A stretch of 64,000 nucleotides of DNA, taken from assembly GCF_017877135.1 (NCBI RefSeq), contig NZ_JAGIPH010000005.1, positions 248,001-312,000 on the forward strand, given 5' to 3'. Numbering within the stretch: the first letter of the stretch is position 1; each line of letters opens with the position of its first letter. The notes under the pieces were generated by a model, which saw only the letters and a program-made list of their open reading frames with translations, had not been told where the DNA came from and made no database searches. The position numbers and the translations under genes are program-made. The DNA is from Neorhizobium galegae. Its GTDB lineage: Bacteria > Pseudomonadota > Alphaproteobacteria > Rhizobiales > Rhizobiaceae. This document shows, in pieces, positions 9,258 through 18,732 of this stretch.

Positions 9258-10835
9258 ATGTTCGAAAGCCTCCAGGACCGTCTTGGCTCCATCTTGAGTG
9301 GACTGACCGGCCGTGGCGCATTGAGCGAAGCGGATGTGTCCGCCGCTCTGCGCGAGGTTCGCCGTGCGCTGCTGGAAGCAGACGTGGCGCTGGAAGTCGT
9401 GCGCGCCTTTACCGATCGCGTCCGCGAAAAGGCTGTTGGCGCGGAAGTTCTGAAATCCATCAAGCCCGGCCAGATGGTCGTCAAGATCGTCCATGACGAG
9501 CTGGTCGAGATGCTGGGCTCAGAAGGCGTGTCGATCGATCTTCATGCGCCGGCACCGGTCGTCGTGATGATGGTCGGCTTGCAGGGTTCGGGCAAGACCA
9601 CGACATCGGGCAAGATTGCCAAGCGCCTCACCGAGCGGGACCGCAAGAAGGTCCTGATGGCCTCGCTCGATACGCGCCGCCCGGCCGCCCAGGAGCAACT
9701 GCGCCAGCTTGGGCAGCAGACCGGCATCGACACGCTGCCGATCATTGCCGGCCAGTTGCCGACAGAGATTGCCGCTCGCGCCGTGCAGGCCGCAAAGCTC
9801 GGCGGCCATGACGTCGTCATCCTCGATACCGCCGGCCGCACGCATATCGACGAGCCGCTGATGGCCGAAATGGCCGAGATCAAGCGCCGCGCCAATCCGC
9901 ATGAAATCCTGCTGGTCGCCGACAGCCTGACGGGTCAGGACGCCGTCAATCTGGCGCGCAACTTCGACGAGCGCGTCGGCATTACCGGCCTCGTTCTGAC
10001 CCGCATGGACGGCGATGGCCGTGGCGGCGCGGCGCTCTCCATGCGCGCCGTGACCGGCAAACCGATCAAGCTGATCGGCGTCGGCGAAAAGATGTCGGAG
10101 CTGGAGGAGTTTCATCCCCGCCGCATCGCAGACCGCATTCTGGGCATGGGCGACATCGTTTCGCTCGTCGAGAAGGCCGCGGAAAACATCGACGCCGACA
10201 AGGCGCGCGCCATGGCCGAGAAGATGGCCAAGGGCAAGTTCGACCTTAACGACCTGGCCGACCAGTTGCGCCAGATGCAGAACATGGGCGGCATGGGCGG
10301 CATCATGGGCCTGATGCCCGGCATGGGCGGCATGAAGGACAAGCTGGCGGCTGCCGGCATGAACGACAAGATGTTTGCCCGCCAGATCGCCATCATCTCC
10401 TCGATGACCAAGGCCGAGCGCGCCAACCCGGATATGCTGAAGCATTCCCGCAAGAAGCGCATCGCCGCAGGCTCCGGCACGGATGCCGCTGAAATCAACA
10501 AGCTTTTGAAAATGCACCGCCAGATGGCCGACATGATGAAAGCCATGGGCGGCAAGGGCAAGGGCGGCATGATGAAGCAGATGATGGGTGGCCTTGCCGG
10601 CAAGATGGGTCTTGGTGGTCTGGGCGGTGGCATGGGCGGCATGGGCGGCATGCCCGATCTTTCCAAGCTCGACCCACAGCAGCTCGAGGCGCTTGCCAAG
10701 CAGGCGCAGGCCGCCGGCATCAAGCCGGGCTCGATGCCGGGCCTTCCCGGCGGCGGGCTTCCGGGTCTTGGCGGACCGAAACTTCCGGGCCTCGGCGGCA
10801 TGCCGGGCCTTCCCGGTTTTCCGAAGAAGAAGTGA
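9258..10835 (+). CDS. ffh: Signal recognition particle protein Ffh
   Basis: A 525-residue SRP54 GTPase that targets membrane proteins co-translationally. The N domain (MFESLQDRLGSILSGLTGRG) is followed by the G domain with GLQGSGKTTTSGK, DTRRPAAQEQL, DTAGRTHID and TRMDGDGRGGAALS. The M domain is methionine-rich and binds 4.5S RNA and signal peptides (around KAERANPDMLKHSRKKRIAAGSG). The long C-terminal tail is Gly/Pro/Met-rich and ends LPGFPKKK, as in other alphaproteobacteria. It heads the ffh-chorismate mutase-rpsP-rimM-trmD series. Confidence 0.98.
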   Translation: MFESLQDRLGSILSGLTGRGALSEADVSAALREVRRALLEADVALEVVRAFTDRVREKAVGAEVLKSIKPGQMVVKIVHDELVEMLGSEGVSIDLHAPAPVVVMMVGLQGSGKTTTSGKIAKRLTERDRKKVLMASLDTRRPAAQEQLRQLGQQTGIDTLPIIAGQLPTEIAARAVQAAKLGGHDVVILDTAGRTHIDEPLMAEMAEIKRRANPHEILLVADSLTGQDAVNLARNFDERVGITGLVLTRMDGDGRGGAALSMRAVTGKPIKLIGVGEKMSELEEFHPRRIADRILGMGDIVSLVEKAAENIDADKARAMAEKMAKGKFDLNDLADQLRQMQNMGGMGGIMGLMPGMGGMKDKLAAAGMNDKMFARQIAIISSMTKAERANPDMLKHSRKKRIAAGSGTDAAEINKLLKMHRQMADMMKAMGGKGKGGMMKQMMGGLAGKMGLGGLGGGMGGMGGMPDLSKLDPQQLEALAKQAQAAGIKPGSMPGLPGGGLPGLGGPKLPGLGGMPGLPGFPKKK

Positions 10836-10846
10836 GACGGAACGCC

Positions 10847-11164
10847 ATGATTGATCCGAAGGTGAAGCAGCAGCTGGGGCAGTATCGCCAGTCGATCGAC
10901 AACATCGACGCGGCCCTCATCCACATGCTGGCGGAACGTTTTCGCTGCACCAAGGAAGTGGGCATCCTCAAAGCCCAATACGAATTGCCGCCGGCCGACC
11001 CGGCGCGCGAGGAATACCAGATCGAACGCCTGCGCAGGCTTGCCAAGGATGCTCATCTGGACCCGGATTTCGCCGAGAAGTTTTTGAACTTCGTCATCAC
11101 GGAAGTCATCCGGCACCATGAAGCCATTGCCGCTGAACACGGCGAACCCAAACAGACCGTCTGA
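10847..11164 (+). CDS. Chorismate mutase, AroQ type
   Basis: A 105-residue all-helical protein, [32 protein letters not shown]. The AroQ-class pattern is visible: RxxIDxIDxxL in helix 1, then [13 protein letters not shown] and [10 protein letters not shown]. Chorismate mutase converts chorismate to prephenate for Phe and Tyr synthesis. The ATG at 10847 is used; a GTG overlapping the ffh stop gives only five further residues. It lies 11 bases after ffh and 34 before rpsP, a neighbourhood seen in other Rhizobiales. Confidence 0.88.
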   Translation: MIDPKVKQQLGQYRQSIDNIDAALIHMLAERFRCTKEVGILKAQYELPPADPAREEYQIERLRRLAKDAHLDPDFAEKFLNFVITEVIRHHEAIAAEHGEPKQTV

Positions 11165-11198
11165 CGACGGCCTCACCCAAGACCCAAGGAGTAATGAA

Positions 11199-11573
11199 AT
11201 GTCCCTGAAGATCCGTCTCGCCCGTGGTGGCTCCAAGAAGCGCCCTTACTACCAGATCGTCATTGCTGACGCGCGCGCACCGCGCGACGGCCGTTTCCTG
11301 GAAAAGGTCGGCTCCTGGAACCCGATGCTGGCCAAGGACAATGAAAAGCGCATCGAGCTCAACGCCGAGCGCCTGAAGCATTGGCTGGACAACGGCGCGC
11401 AGCCGACCGACCGCGTTCTGCGCTTCATGGCAGAGGCCGGCCTTGCCGAACGCGCTGCCCGCAGCAACCCGGAAAAGGCAAAGCCGGGCAAGCGCGCTGT
11501 CGAGCGTGCTGCCGAGCGCAAGCAGAAGGCTGATGCCGCAGCAGCGGCCGCTGCCGAAGCCGCCGCAGAATAA
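11199..11573 (+). CDS. rpsP: 30S ribosomal protein S16
   Basis: A 124-residue protein, [21 protein letters not shown], with the S16 core ([33 protein letters not shown]). The C-terminus after residue 90 is an Ala/Glu/Lys-rich extension, common in Rhizobiales. The start is fixed by AAGGAG at 11186-11191, 7 bases before the ATG. It is part of the conserved rpsP-rimM-trmD-rplS ribosome/translation group. Confidence 0.97.
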   Translation: MSLKIRLARGGSKKRPYYQIVIADARAPRDGRFLEKVGSWNPMLAKDNEKRIELNAERLKHWLDNGAQPTDRVLRFMAEAGLAERAARSNPEKAKPGKRAVERAAERKQKADAAAAAAAEAAAE

Positions 11574-11595
11574 GAGACGCGTTTTTGCGCATCCG

Positions 11596-11628
11596 GACGG
11601 GTGGCATGGCAACATGCCGCCCGTCTTC
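11596..11628 (+). terminator. Stem-loop between rpsP and rimM, possible terminator or attenuator
   Basis: A strong stem (GACGGGTGGCATG pairing with CATGCCGCCCGTC, one mismatch, GCAA tetraloop) is followed by TTCC rather than a long T tract. It could partly terminate transcription after rpsP or stabilise the upstream mRNA end. Confidence 0.5.
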
Positions 11629-11725
11629 CGTTTGCGCCTACGCTTCTTCTGTTTCCCCTCCTCTTCTGTTTCCAACGCGGCAAACTCCCTTTAAAAGGAC
11701 GCCAGAACCGCAAAGGGAGAGCCCC

Positions 11726-12391
11726 ATGGCCAAGCTGGAAAACCCTATCCTCATGGCGACGATCGGCGCACCGCAAGGTCTGCGCGGCGAAGTGCGGGTG
11801 CGCAGCTTCACGGCCGATCCCCTGGCGCTCGGCGATTACGGCCATCTGCACAGCATGGATGGCCGGGTGTTCGAGATTCTTGATCTGCGCGAAGCAAAGA
11901 CCGTCGTAATCGTGCGGTTCCGCGGCATCAACGACCGTGACACTGCCGAGAAACTGAACGGTCTTGAACTCTTCATCGACCGCGACAACCTGCCGGACGA
12001 GGAACTGGACGACGACGAGTTCTACTATGCCGACCTCGAAGGCCTCGACGCCGTCGATGGCGAGGGCAAAAGCTACGGCAAGGTGAGCGGCGTCTTCGAT
12101 TTCGGCGCCGGCGACCTTCTGGAGCTGAAGGGGCCGGGCCGTCGCCCGACGCTCATTCCCTTTTCCGAAGCCGCCGTTCTGGAAATCGATCTCGACAAAG
12201 GCCGTATCGTCATCGACCCCATGGCGGCCGGCCTGATCGAGACCCCGGACGAAGACGAGGCGATGCGCCGGGCAGCCGAAAGTGATCCGGATGGCGGCAA
12301 TGAACCACCCCAGGCTTCGGGTGGCAAGAACGGCGGCGGCAAGAAGGGTTCCGGCAAAAAGGGCGCGGACAAGAACCGCGACCCGGAATAA
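11726..12391 (+). CDS. rimM: Ribosome maturation factor RimM
   Basis: A 221-residue protein starting [25 protein letters not shown], the RimM N-terminal beta-barrel signature, with AAAGGGAGAG as ribosome site just upstream. The PRC-barrel part contains [19 protein letters not shown] and [22 protein letters not shown]. RimM aids 30S head maturation and binds S19. After about residue 175 comes a low-complexity tail rich in Gly, Lys and Asp that is longer than in E. coli but common in rhizobia. It lies 9 bases upstream of trmD. Confidence 0.95.
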   Translation: MAKLENPILMATIGAPQGLRGEVRVRSFTADPLALGDYGHLHSMDGRVFEILDLREAKTVVIVRFRGINDRDTAEKLNGLELFIDRDNLPDEELDDDEFYYADLEGLDAVDGEGKSYGKVSGVFDFGAGDLLELKGPGRRPTLIPFSEAAVLEIDLDKGRIVIDPMAAGLIETPDEDEAMRRAAESDPDGGNEPPQASGGKNGGGKKGSGKKGADKNRDPE

Positions 12392-12400
12392 GCGCACCCC

Positions 12401-13099
12401 ATGTCATTTCGCGCCACCATCCTCACGCTCTATCCGGACATGTTTCCCGGTCATCTCGGCCATTCGCTCTCTGCCAAGGCCATGGAGCGCGGCCAGTGGA
12501 CGCTCGACACGGTGCAGATCCGCGATTTTGCCGAGGACAAGCATCGAACCGTCGATGACACGCCAGCCGGCGGCGGCGCCGGCATGGTGTTGAAGGCGGA
12601 TATCCTGGCGCGCGCCATCGATTCCGTCGCCGATGACCGCCGTCCGCGCCTGCTGATGAGCCCGCGCGGACGCCCGCTGACGCAGGCGCGCGTGCGCGAA
12701 CTGGCAGAAGGCGATGGCGTGGTCATCGTCTGTGGCCGGTTCGAAGGCGTTGACCAGCGGGTCATCGACGCCCGCGAACTCGAGGAAGTCTCGATTGGCG
12801 ACTATATCCTCTCCGGGGGCGAGCCGGCAGCACTGACGCTGCTCGATGCGGTGGTGCGCATCCTGCCCGGCGTCATGGGCAATGCCGCCTCCGGCACGCA
12901 TGAGAGCTTTGAGACGAGCCTGCTGGAACATCCGCATTACACCCGCCCGCAGGTGTTCGAGGGACAGCCGATCCCGGATGTGCTGACGTCAGGCAATCAC
13001 GCCGCCATCGAAAAGTGGCGCCATCAGCAGGCGCTTGCCCTGACCCGCGAACGCCGGCCGGATCTTCTTGAAAAACCGGCTCAGCCGCTGACGAAATAA
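12401..13099 (+). CDS. trmD: tRNA (guanine(37)-N1)-methyltransferase
   Basis: A 232-residue SPOUT methyltransferase. The family motifs are [63 protein letters not shown] and the basic end [15 protein letters not shown]. TrmD methylates G37 of tRNAs that read CNN codons and prevents frameshifting. Its 3' end overlaps the convergent TauE-like gene by 19 bases, and rplS follows after this opposing gene, so the usual trmD-rplS adjacency is interrupted here. Confidence 0.97.
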   Translation: MSFRATILTLYPDMFPGHLGHSLSAKAMERGQWTLDTVQIRDFAEDKHRTVDDTPAGGGAGMVLKADILARAIDSVADDRRPRLLMSPRGRPLTQARVRELAEGDGVVIVCGRFEGVDQRVIDARELEEVSIGDYILSGGEPAALTLLDAVVRILPGVMGNAASGTHESFETSLLEHPHYTRPQVFEGQPIPDVLTSGNHAAIEKWRHQQALALTRERRPDLLEKPAQPLTK

Positions 13100-13827
13100 T
13101 AGACTGTCAGCGCCGCGCCAACCGCCACCACGATAAGACGCATCACCATCTGCGGCACCCGGCGTGCCAGCCACACGCCGGTATAACCACCGGCGGCCCC
13201 CGCCGGCAGCATGACCAGCGCCTGCGGCCAGCCGACAACGCCCCCGCCGACGAAGATGACGATGGCAACAGCGGCAATGACCATGGCCAGCAGGTTTTTG
13301 AGCGCATTCAGATGATGATAGCTGCCGCCGGCCGTCAGGCCCAGCACGGCGAGCATCATGATGCCCATGCCAGCTCCGAAGAAGCCGCCGTAAATCGCGG
13401 TGACAAGCTGCCCCAAAAAGCTTGCCGGCGTGTTGACTGGATGTTCGGAGGATGTTTTCGGCTTAAGCCAAGGACCGGCGGCAAACATGATGGTGGCGCT
13501 TGCCAGCAGCCACGGCACCAATACGCGAAACGACGGGTTATCAAGCGCCAGAAGCAAGATCGCGCCGGCTGCGCCGCCGACGATGGAAACCACGCAAAGC
13601 ACAAGCGCGCCGCGCCAATTGCGCGCGATCTCCCGCCGATAGGCAAGCGTGGAGGTGATATAGCCTGGAAACTGCACGATGGACGACGTGGCATTGGCCG
13701 AAATCGGCGGCAGGCCGGCAAGCGTCAGCGCCCCGAAGGTCAGGAACGTGCCGCCGCCGGCAATGGCGTTGACCGCACCGGACAAGAAACCTGCGACAAA
13801 CAGCAGGCCGATCATGATAAGGCTCAT
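13081..13827 (-). CDS. TauE/SafE-family (sulfite/sulfonate exporter-like) permease
   Basis: A 248-residue, about eight-helix membrane protein. It begins [28 protein letters not shown], the TauE/SafE duplicated-half signature with GGG, and has [14 protein letters not shown] and [16 protein letters not shown] in the second half. Members export small organic or sulfur anions; the substrate is unknown. The start at 13827 follows a GGGAGGA site by about 9 bases, better than the ATG six codons further up. It lies antiparallel inside the trmD-rplS group and overlaps the trmD end. Confidence 0.87.
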   Translation of the reverse strand: MSLIMIGLLFVAGFLSGAVNAIAGGGTFLTFGALTLAGLPPISANATSSIVQFPGYITSTLAYRREIARNWRGALVLCVVSIVGGAAGAILLLALDNPSFRVLVPWLLASATIMFAAGPWLKPKTSSEHPVNTPASFLGQLVTAIYGGFFGAGMGIMMLAVLGLTAGGSYHHLNALKNLLAMVIAAVAIVIFVGGGVVGWPQALVMLPAGAAGGYTGVWLARRVPQMVMRLIVVAVGAALTVYYFVSG

Positions 13828-14107
13828 TGCGCGGCGTCCTCCCAAACCCGTTTATCGTGAGTAGCCCCGACCAAGGCGGCCAGCAAGTGCGCTGGCTGTG
13901 ATCTTTTCCGGCTTTTGCAGCACCTGCCGGGGTGACAAGCGCCGCCGTTTGGTATATTGGCGCACGCGGACATGGGATTTTCATCCCGTCGACCAGCAAG
14001 CAAAGAATGGCGAATACGCTCCGCCCAAGGGCCGGATCCGGAGGTAAGCTCCAATGGAACCGATGTCGAGCGCTCTGGCTGTTTGAGAAAAAGAGAAGGT
14101 TTGACCA

Positions 14108-14650
14108 ATGAACATCATTCAGCAGCTGGAAGCCGAACAGGCTGCCAAGATCGAAGCCAAGCGCAAGCTTCCGGAATTCTCCCCGGGCGACACGCTGCGC
14201 GTCAACGTGACCGTTCGCGAAGGCAACCGTACCCGCGTACAGGCCTATGAAGGCGTGTGCATCGCCCGTTCGGGTGGCGGCATCAACGAGAGCTTCACCG
14301 TTCGCAAGATCTCCTACGGCGAAGGCGTCGAGCGCGTATTCCCGATCTATTCGCCGATGGTCGACAGCGTCGAAGTCGTTCGCCGCGGTAAGGTCCGTCG
14401 CGCCAAGCTCTACTATCTGCGCGATCGTCGCGGCAAGTCGGCGCGTATCGTTGAAAACACCAACACGCGTACCCGCAAGCTGAACGAATCCGAGCGCTCC
14501 GCCGCTGCCGAGGAAAAGGCACGTTTGGAAGCTGAAAAGGTAGCAGCAGCACAGGCACTGGCCGCCGAAAAGGCAGCAGCAGAAGCAGCCGCCAAGGCTG
14601 AAGCCGAAGCAGCAGAAGCTGCAAAGGCTGCAGAAGCTTCTGCAGAATAA
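14108..14650 (+). CDS. rplS: 50S ribosomal protein L19 with Ala/Glu-rich C-terminal extension
   Basis: A 180-residue protein. The L19 core covers about residues 1-115 ([60 protein letters not shown]). The last 60 residues are almost only Ala, Glu, Lys and Ser, likely helical, and are absent from E. coli L19. L19 is at the 30S-50S interface. Similar tails occur in other Rhizobiaceae as I recall. A good terminator follows. Confidence 0.96.
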   Translation: MNIIQQLEAEQAAKIEAKRKLPEFSPGDTLRVNVTVREGNRTRVQAYEGVCIARSGGGINESFTVRKISYGEGVERVFPIYSPMVDSVEVVRRGKVRRAKLYYLRDRRGKSARIVENTNTRTRKLNESERSAAAEEKARLEAEKVAAAQALAAEKAAAEAAAKAEAEAAEAAKAAEASAE

Positions 14651-14672
14651 GGCTTCTCGCCTGATACTTTCG

Positions 14673-14704
14673 AAAAGGCGGCCCTCGCGGGTCGCCTTTT
14701 TTGT
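14673..14704 (+). terminator. Rho-independent terminator after rplS
   Basis: Stem AAAAGGCG-CC / GG-CGCCTTTT closed around CTCGC, ending in a T6 run, 22 bases after the rplS stop. Confidence 0.88.
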
Positions 14705-14725
14705 TTGAGGCAATTTGAACGGCGC

Positions 14726-15532
14726 TCAGTTGCGGGCGAGGAGCGCCGGCAGTGCTTCGAAGAGCGCATCGCGGGCACGCGCGCTCGCAGAGCCGCCAAG
14801 CTTTCGCTCGTCCTGCACGAGCTTTGCAAACACCACCGTCCGGCCGCCCTTTTGCGCCCAGCCGACGAACCAGCCCCAGGGATGCGCTCGGTCAAAGCTG
14901 CCATCGGCCAGGCGAGGATAGGCCATGCCGGTCTTGCCCTGCGCCACCCAACCATCCTTGAGGTCGAACCGCTCCATCGCCTTCACCGTCATTTCCATGG
15001 CCTCGCGGCTGACGGGAAGCGTGCGGTTGACGAATTTGTTGAGGAACGCCACCTGCTCGTCCGGCGAAATTTTTAGGGATGAGGAGATCCAGGCGCGTTC
15101 CAGGCCATTGTTCTTGGCCGCGTCTCCGGAAAAATCGGCATTACCGTAGCCAAAACCTTGCGCATAGCGGTGAAGCGTCTCGGCCCCGAGGCGCTGCGTA
15201 AGGCGCTGTGAAAACCAGACAACCGAATATTTGAGCCAGCGCTGCGCATCCGTCGGCTGCTTCCAGGCCTCGCCACCCCAAGCCGGATCCCCCTTCTGAT
15301 AGGAAAAGGACGGCGTGTGCTCGTCTTTCAGAATGCCCGCATCAAATGCCATCAGGCTGAGCGGCAGCTTGAAGGTAGAGGCAGGCGTCACGCGCTCTGC
15401 GCAACGGCCTTCGCGCAGAAATACCGCGCCGGATTTTGCGTCGGCAACAATGGTGCAGATGTCCGAAGCGGCCGCCGGCACAGCGACGGCCAAGAGCGTC
15501 GAAACGAAAAAACCGGATAAAACCAGGCGCAT
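14726..15532 (-). CDS. Class D (OXA-type) beta-lactamase
   Basis: A 268-residue serine beta-lactamase with a signal peptide (MRLVLSGFFVSTLLAVAVPAAAS). Class D motifs are in order: STFK at about 52-55 with the catalytic Ser and the carbamylated Lys, YSVVW (S-x-V), the YGN triad in GFGYGNADFSG, and QGKTGMAY (K-T-G). These enzymes hydrolyse penicillins, some also oxacillin or carbapenems; the spectrum cannot be told by eye. The start at 15532 gives a normal signal peptide; 14 further codons are open upstream. It converges on rplS in a core-gene setting with no mobile element nearby, so it looks intrinsic. Confidence 0.92.
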   Translation of the reverse strand: MRLVLSGFFVSTLLAVAVPAAASDICTIVADAKSGAVFLREGRCAERVTPASTFKLPLSLMAFDAGILKDEHTPSFSYQKGDPAWGGEAWKQPTDAQRWLKYSVVWFSQRLTQRLGAETLHRYAQGFGYGNADFSGDAAKNNGLERAWISSSLKISPDEQVAFLNKFVNRTLPVSREAMEMTVKAMERFDLKDGWVAQGKTGMAYPRLADGSFDRAHPWGWFVGWAQKGGRTVVFAKLVQDERKLGGSASARARDALFEALPALLARN

Positions 15533-15748
15533 GATATCCCCCTTACTGCACGCGAAGAAGGCGATCAAACCCATGAACGTGACAGGAGGATGGCGGTATC
15601 GTGCCGCGTCCTGGCACGGATGTCATTGCAGGGCCGGCGCGGCTGAGTGTGGCCGCGATCGCGCCGGCGGGTTTCACCCGATACCCGCCCCCTTGCCATT
15701 CCCGGCATTTCCGTGACAATCGGCAGGCCACATGATCAGGAGCCTCGG

Positions 15749-16555
15749 ATGATTTCTCGCCGCACCACCCTTGCCGCCTTCTGCGCCCTGTCTCTCCTGC
15801 CGCTTGTCTCGTCCCCTGCCCCGGCGGCCGACCTGCCGGACCTCAAGGGCCGCGCCATCGTGGTGGTGACGGAAAATGCCTATCCGCCGCTGCAGTTCGC
15901 CGATCCGAAGACCGGTACGGCAATCGGCTGGGAATATGATGCGATGAACGAGATTGCCAAGCGGCTGAACGCCAAGGTCAGCTACCAGAACACGTCCTGG
16001 GATGCGATGATCCAGGCGGTGTCGGACGGTCAATACGATATCGGCATGACCGGCATCACCATCAAGGAAGACCGCAAGGAAAAGGTCGACTTTTCAAAGC
16101 CCTATATGCGCTCGCAGCAATTCATGCTGGTGCGCGCCGATGAGACCCGCTTTTCCGATGCCAAGAGCTTCGGCGCCAGTCCCGATGCGCTGATCGGGGC
16201 GCAGCCTGGCACGACGCCCTTCTATACGGCCGTTTACGAAGTGCTGGACGGCAACGAGCAGAACGCCCGCATCAAGCTTTTTGAAACCTTCGGCGCCACC
16301 GTGCAGGCGCTGCGCGCCGGCGATGTCGACATGGTGCTGACGGATGGCACCGCCGGAAAAGGTTATGTCGATGCCTCGAAGGGCACCCTGAAGCTCGTCG
16401 GCGGGCCGCTTGGCTCGGAGGATTTCGGCTTCATCTTCAAGAAGGGGTCCGACCTCGTGGCACCGGTCGATGCGGCAATCGACGCCCTCAAGGCGGACGG
16501 TACGCTGGACGCGCTCAACAAGAAGTGGTTCCTCGACTACAAGATGGGGCAGTAA
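15749..16555 (+). CDS. Amino-acid ABC transporter, periplasmic substrate-binding protein
   Basis: A 268-residue family-3 solute-binding protein. A signal peptide (MISRRTTLAAFCALSLLPLVS...APA) precedes the binding domain. Typical segments are TENAYPPLQFADPKTG, GWEYDAMNEIAKRLN, QYDIGMTGITIKEDRKEKVDFSKPY and LNKKWFLDYKMGQ. The last shows the two-lobed fold is complete. Likely ligands are polar amino acids. A permease gene starts 6 bases after it, but no ATPase gene follows. Confidence 0.88.
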   Translation: MISRRTTLAAFCALSLLPLVSSPAPAADLPDLKGRAIVVVTENAYPPLQFADPKTGTAIGWEYDAMNEIAKRLNAKVSYQNTSWDAMIQAVSDGQYDIGMTGITIKEDRKEKVDFSKPYMRSQQFMLVRADETRFSDAKSFGASPDALIGAQPGTTPFYTAVYEVLDGNEQNARIKLFETFGATVQALRAGDVDMVLTDGTAGKGYVDASKGTLKLVGGPLGSEDFGFIFKKGSDLVAPVDAAIDALKADGTLDALNKKWFLDYKMGQ

Positions 16556-16561
16556 GCCCGG

Positions 16562-17386
16562 ATGGCCGTTTCCCGGCGCGGGAGAGAACCGGAGGATTTC
16601 CCCTGGTGGATCGTGGCCTTCGGGCTGATGATGGCGGGCTTTGCCGTGGTCATCGCCACCAATGACCTCTATGGTCAGGTGTTTTTCATCGTGGCCAAGG
16701 GCATCGGCATCACGGTCGGGGTGGCCCTTGTCAGTTTCGGGCTTGCTGCAGCCCTTGGACTTGGCGTGGCGCTTGCCGGCCTGTCCGGCAACCGCGTGCT
16801 GCGCCAGAGTGCGCGCTTCTATGTGGAAGTCATCCGCGGCATTCCCATCCTCGTGCTTTTGTTCTATGTCGCTTTCGTCGGCGCACCGGGACTGGTCGCC
16901 GCTTATAATTTTTGTGCCGCACCGCTCATCGAACGGGGCTTCCTGCCAAGTCTTCTCGTGCGCGACCTGTCGCTTCTGTCGCGCGCTGTCATCGCGCTCA
17001 CCATCGGCTACAGCTCCTTCATCGCGGAGATCTTTCGCGCCGGCATCCAGTCGGTCGATAGCGGGCAGATCGAGGCGGCGAAGGCGCTCGGCCTCTCACG
17101 GTTCCAAAGGTTTCGCCTCGTGGTCATGCCACAGGCGCTGAAGGTGATCTTTCCGCCGCTCTCCAACGACTTCGTCTCGATGGTGAAGGACTCTTCGCTG
17201 GTCTCGGTGCTGGGCGTTGCCGACATCACCCAGATGGCCAAGGTTTACGCCTCCGGTTCCTTCCGCTTCTTCGAAACCTATTCGATCCTCGCCTATCTCT
17301 ATCTTGCGCTGACCATCGGCCTGTCGCTGATCTTGCGGCGCATGGAACGTCGGATGCGCGGGAGGATCGCGCAGGGTGGTGCCTAG
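16562..17386 (+). CDS. Amino-acid ABC transporter permease (HisM/HisQ family)
   Basis: A 274-residue membrane protein with the family features: an early helix pair, FYVEVIRGIPILVLLFYVAF, and the EAA loop EAAKALGLSRFQRFRLVVMPQALK followed by SLVSVLGVADI. It forms the membrane channel for the adjacent binding protein. The last bases converge on and slightly overlap the GGDEF gene, so the usual third gene, the ATPase, is not present here; it may be encoded elsewhere or shared. Confidence 0.88.
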   Translation: MAVSRRGREPEDFPWWIVAFGLMMAGFAVVIATNDLYGQVFFIVAKGIGITVGVALVSFGLAAALGLGVALAGLSGNRVLRQSARFYVEVIRGIPILVLLFYVAFVGAPGLVAAYNFCAAPLIERGFLPSLLVRDLSLLSRAVIALTIGYSSFIAEIFRAGIQSVDSGQIEAAKALGLSRFQRFRLVVMPQALKVIFPPLSNDFVSMVKDSSLVSVLGVADITQMAKVYASGSFRFFETYSILAYLYLALTIGLSLILRRMERRMRGRIAQGGA

Positions 17387-18393
17387 AGCAGATCCTGGAT
17401 GATGCTGCAGTCACGCCCGGCTGCCTTGGCCCGGTAAAGCGCCTGATCGACGGAATGGAGCAGAGCCTCCCTTTCGGCGCGACCGGCACCGGAAAGCGCG
17501 CCGCCAATGCTCAAGCGGGCCGACAGCTGTTCTCGTCCGATGACGAAGGGCGACCGGAACAAGGCAAGAAGACGCTCGGCCAGCAGCGCAAGCTCATGAC
17601 AGCTTGCCACCTGCTCGATGAAGATGGCAAATTCGTCTCCCCCCATGCGCACCACGATATCGGACGGGGAAAGCGCGGTTCGGATGCGCGCGGCTGCCTG
17701 GGACAGCACCTCGTCGCCCACCGGATGACCAAAGCGATCGTTGATGGACTTGAACCCGTCCATATCCAGATACAGCACACCGGAGAGGGAGGCTGCGGTT
17801 GCACGGGCCTCCAGCATGGGATCGACCAGCGCCGGCAGCGCTGCGCGATTGTAAAAACGGGTGAGCGGATCCGTCAGGGCCGCATAGCGCCAATCCTTTT
17901 CGGAGAGCGACAGCCTGAAATTGTTGCGCTGCAGGCGCAGAAGCGCAGAGGCCACCTCGGCAAAGCGGATCAGGCTTTGCCGATCCACGGTGTCTGCGGA
18001 TCGCGGCTCGGTATCCACGATGCAGAAGCTGCCGACAACCAGGCCATCCTCCACCGCGACGGGAGCACCGGCATAGAAGCGCAGGAACGGGTCCTGAGTG
18101 ACGAAAGGCAGGTCCGACAGGGCCGGCACCTGCCGCATGTCGGGGATCACGAGCGTCTGCCCACTTGTGACCACGCGGGTGCAGATGGCGATGTCGCGGG
18201 AGCAGTCCGGCAGCTCGATCCCGACCTGAACGGCATTGAGCTGCCAATGGTCATCCAGCAGGTGTACGGCCGCGCGCGGCACGTCATAGACCTGTTGCGC
18301 AAGTTCGGCCAGCACGCGCAGTTCCTGCGCCGATCCGACGGATGCCGGGTTGACGGACCGGACGGCATCAAGTCTGTCAATCTCGCTGAACAT
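17383..18393 (-). CDS. GAF-GGDEF diguanylate cyclase
   Basis: A 336-residue soluble protein. The N-terminal half (about 20-160) looks like a GAF domain (VPRAAVHLLDDHWQLNAVQVG, FYAGAPVAVEDGLVVGSFCIVD). The C-terminal half is a GGDEF domain with DPLTRFYNRAAL, LYLDMDGFKSINDRFGHPVGD and the active site RMGGDEFAIF. It should make c-di-GMP in response to a signal bound by GAF. The product-inhibition I-site RxxD, expected just before the active site, reads SPSD, so feedback control is probably absent. No EAL domain is present. Confidence 0.9.
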   Translation of the reverse strand: MFSEIDRLDAVRSVNPASVGSAQELRVLAELAQQVYDVPRAAVHLLDDHWQLNAVQVGIELPDCSRDIAICTRVVTSGQTLVIPDMRQVPALSDLPFVTQDPFLRFYAGAPVAVEDGLVVGSFCIVDTEPRSADTVDRQSLIRFAEVASALLRLQRNNFRLSLSEKDWRYAALTDPLTRFYNRAALPALVDPMLEARATAASLSGVLYLDMDGFKSINDRFGHPVGDEVLSQAAARIRTALSPSDIVVRMGGDEFAIFIEQVASCHELALLAERLLALFRSPFVIGREQLSARLSIGGALSGAGRAEREALLHSVDQALYRAKAAGRDCSIIQDLL

Positions 18394-18732
18394 GCGTTCG
18401 GTTCTCCTGCCCTGTTAACCTCTCCGGCACATATCTCGTCTTCGGCCGCGATTTTCAATTGCCGGGCCGATCAAATCACCCGGCGACACAGAAGGCTTTG
18501 GCAATTGCCGAAAGCGCGGAAAACTGATAGATCCTCCTCCATGGGATCGAAATTCGGATGCCTCGCGACGAATGTTTATGTGCTGCAGGACCACAAGCGT
18601 CTGCCGGCACGCTTTTTCGCGCGCATTTCCGGCGCCCTTTTCGGCCGACTTCGCACGCTCTGATCGCGTCGAACCGGCAGCCTGCTGCCGATTTCAAATC
18701 CCCCTCTTCTCTACATCAAATGGATGGCAGCC
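18394..18732. other. Intergenic region between GGDEF gene and leuC
   Basis: These 339 bases separate the minus-strand GGDEF gene from leuC. A short open frame at 18541-18663 (plus strand, 40 codons, MGSKFGCLATNVYVLQDHKR...) is present but has no ribosome site, and it has no run of Leu codons as a leader peptide would. No riboswitch, promoter of good quality or RNA gene was recognised. Confidence 0.5.

Noticed and set aside
18541-18663. 40-codon open frame before leuC as possible leader peptide
   Set aside because: No ribosome site, few Leu codons in a row and no attenuator structure seen; too weak to list as a gene.
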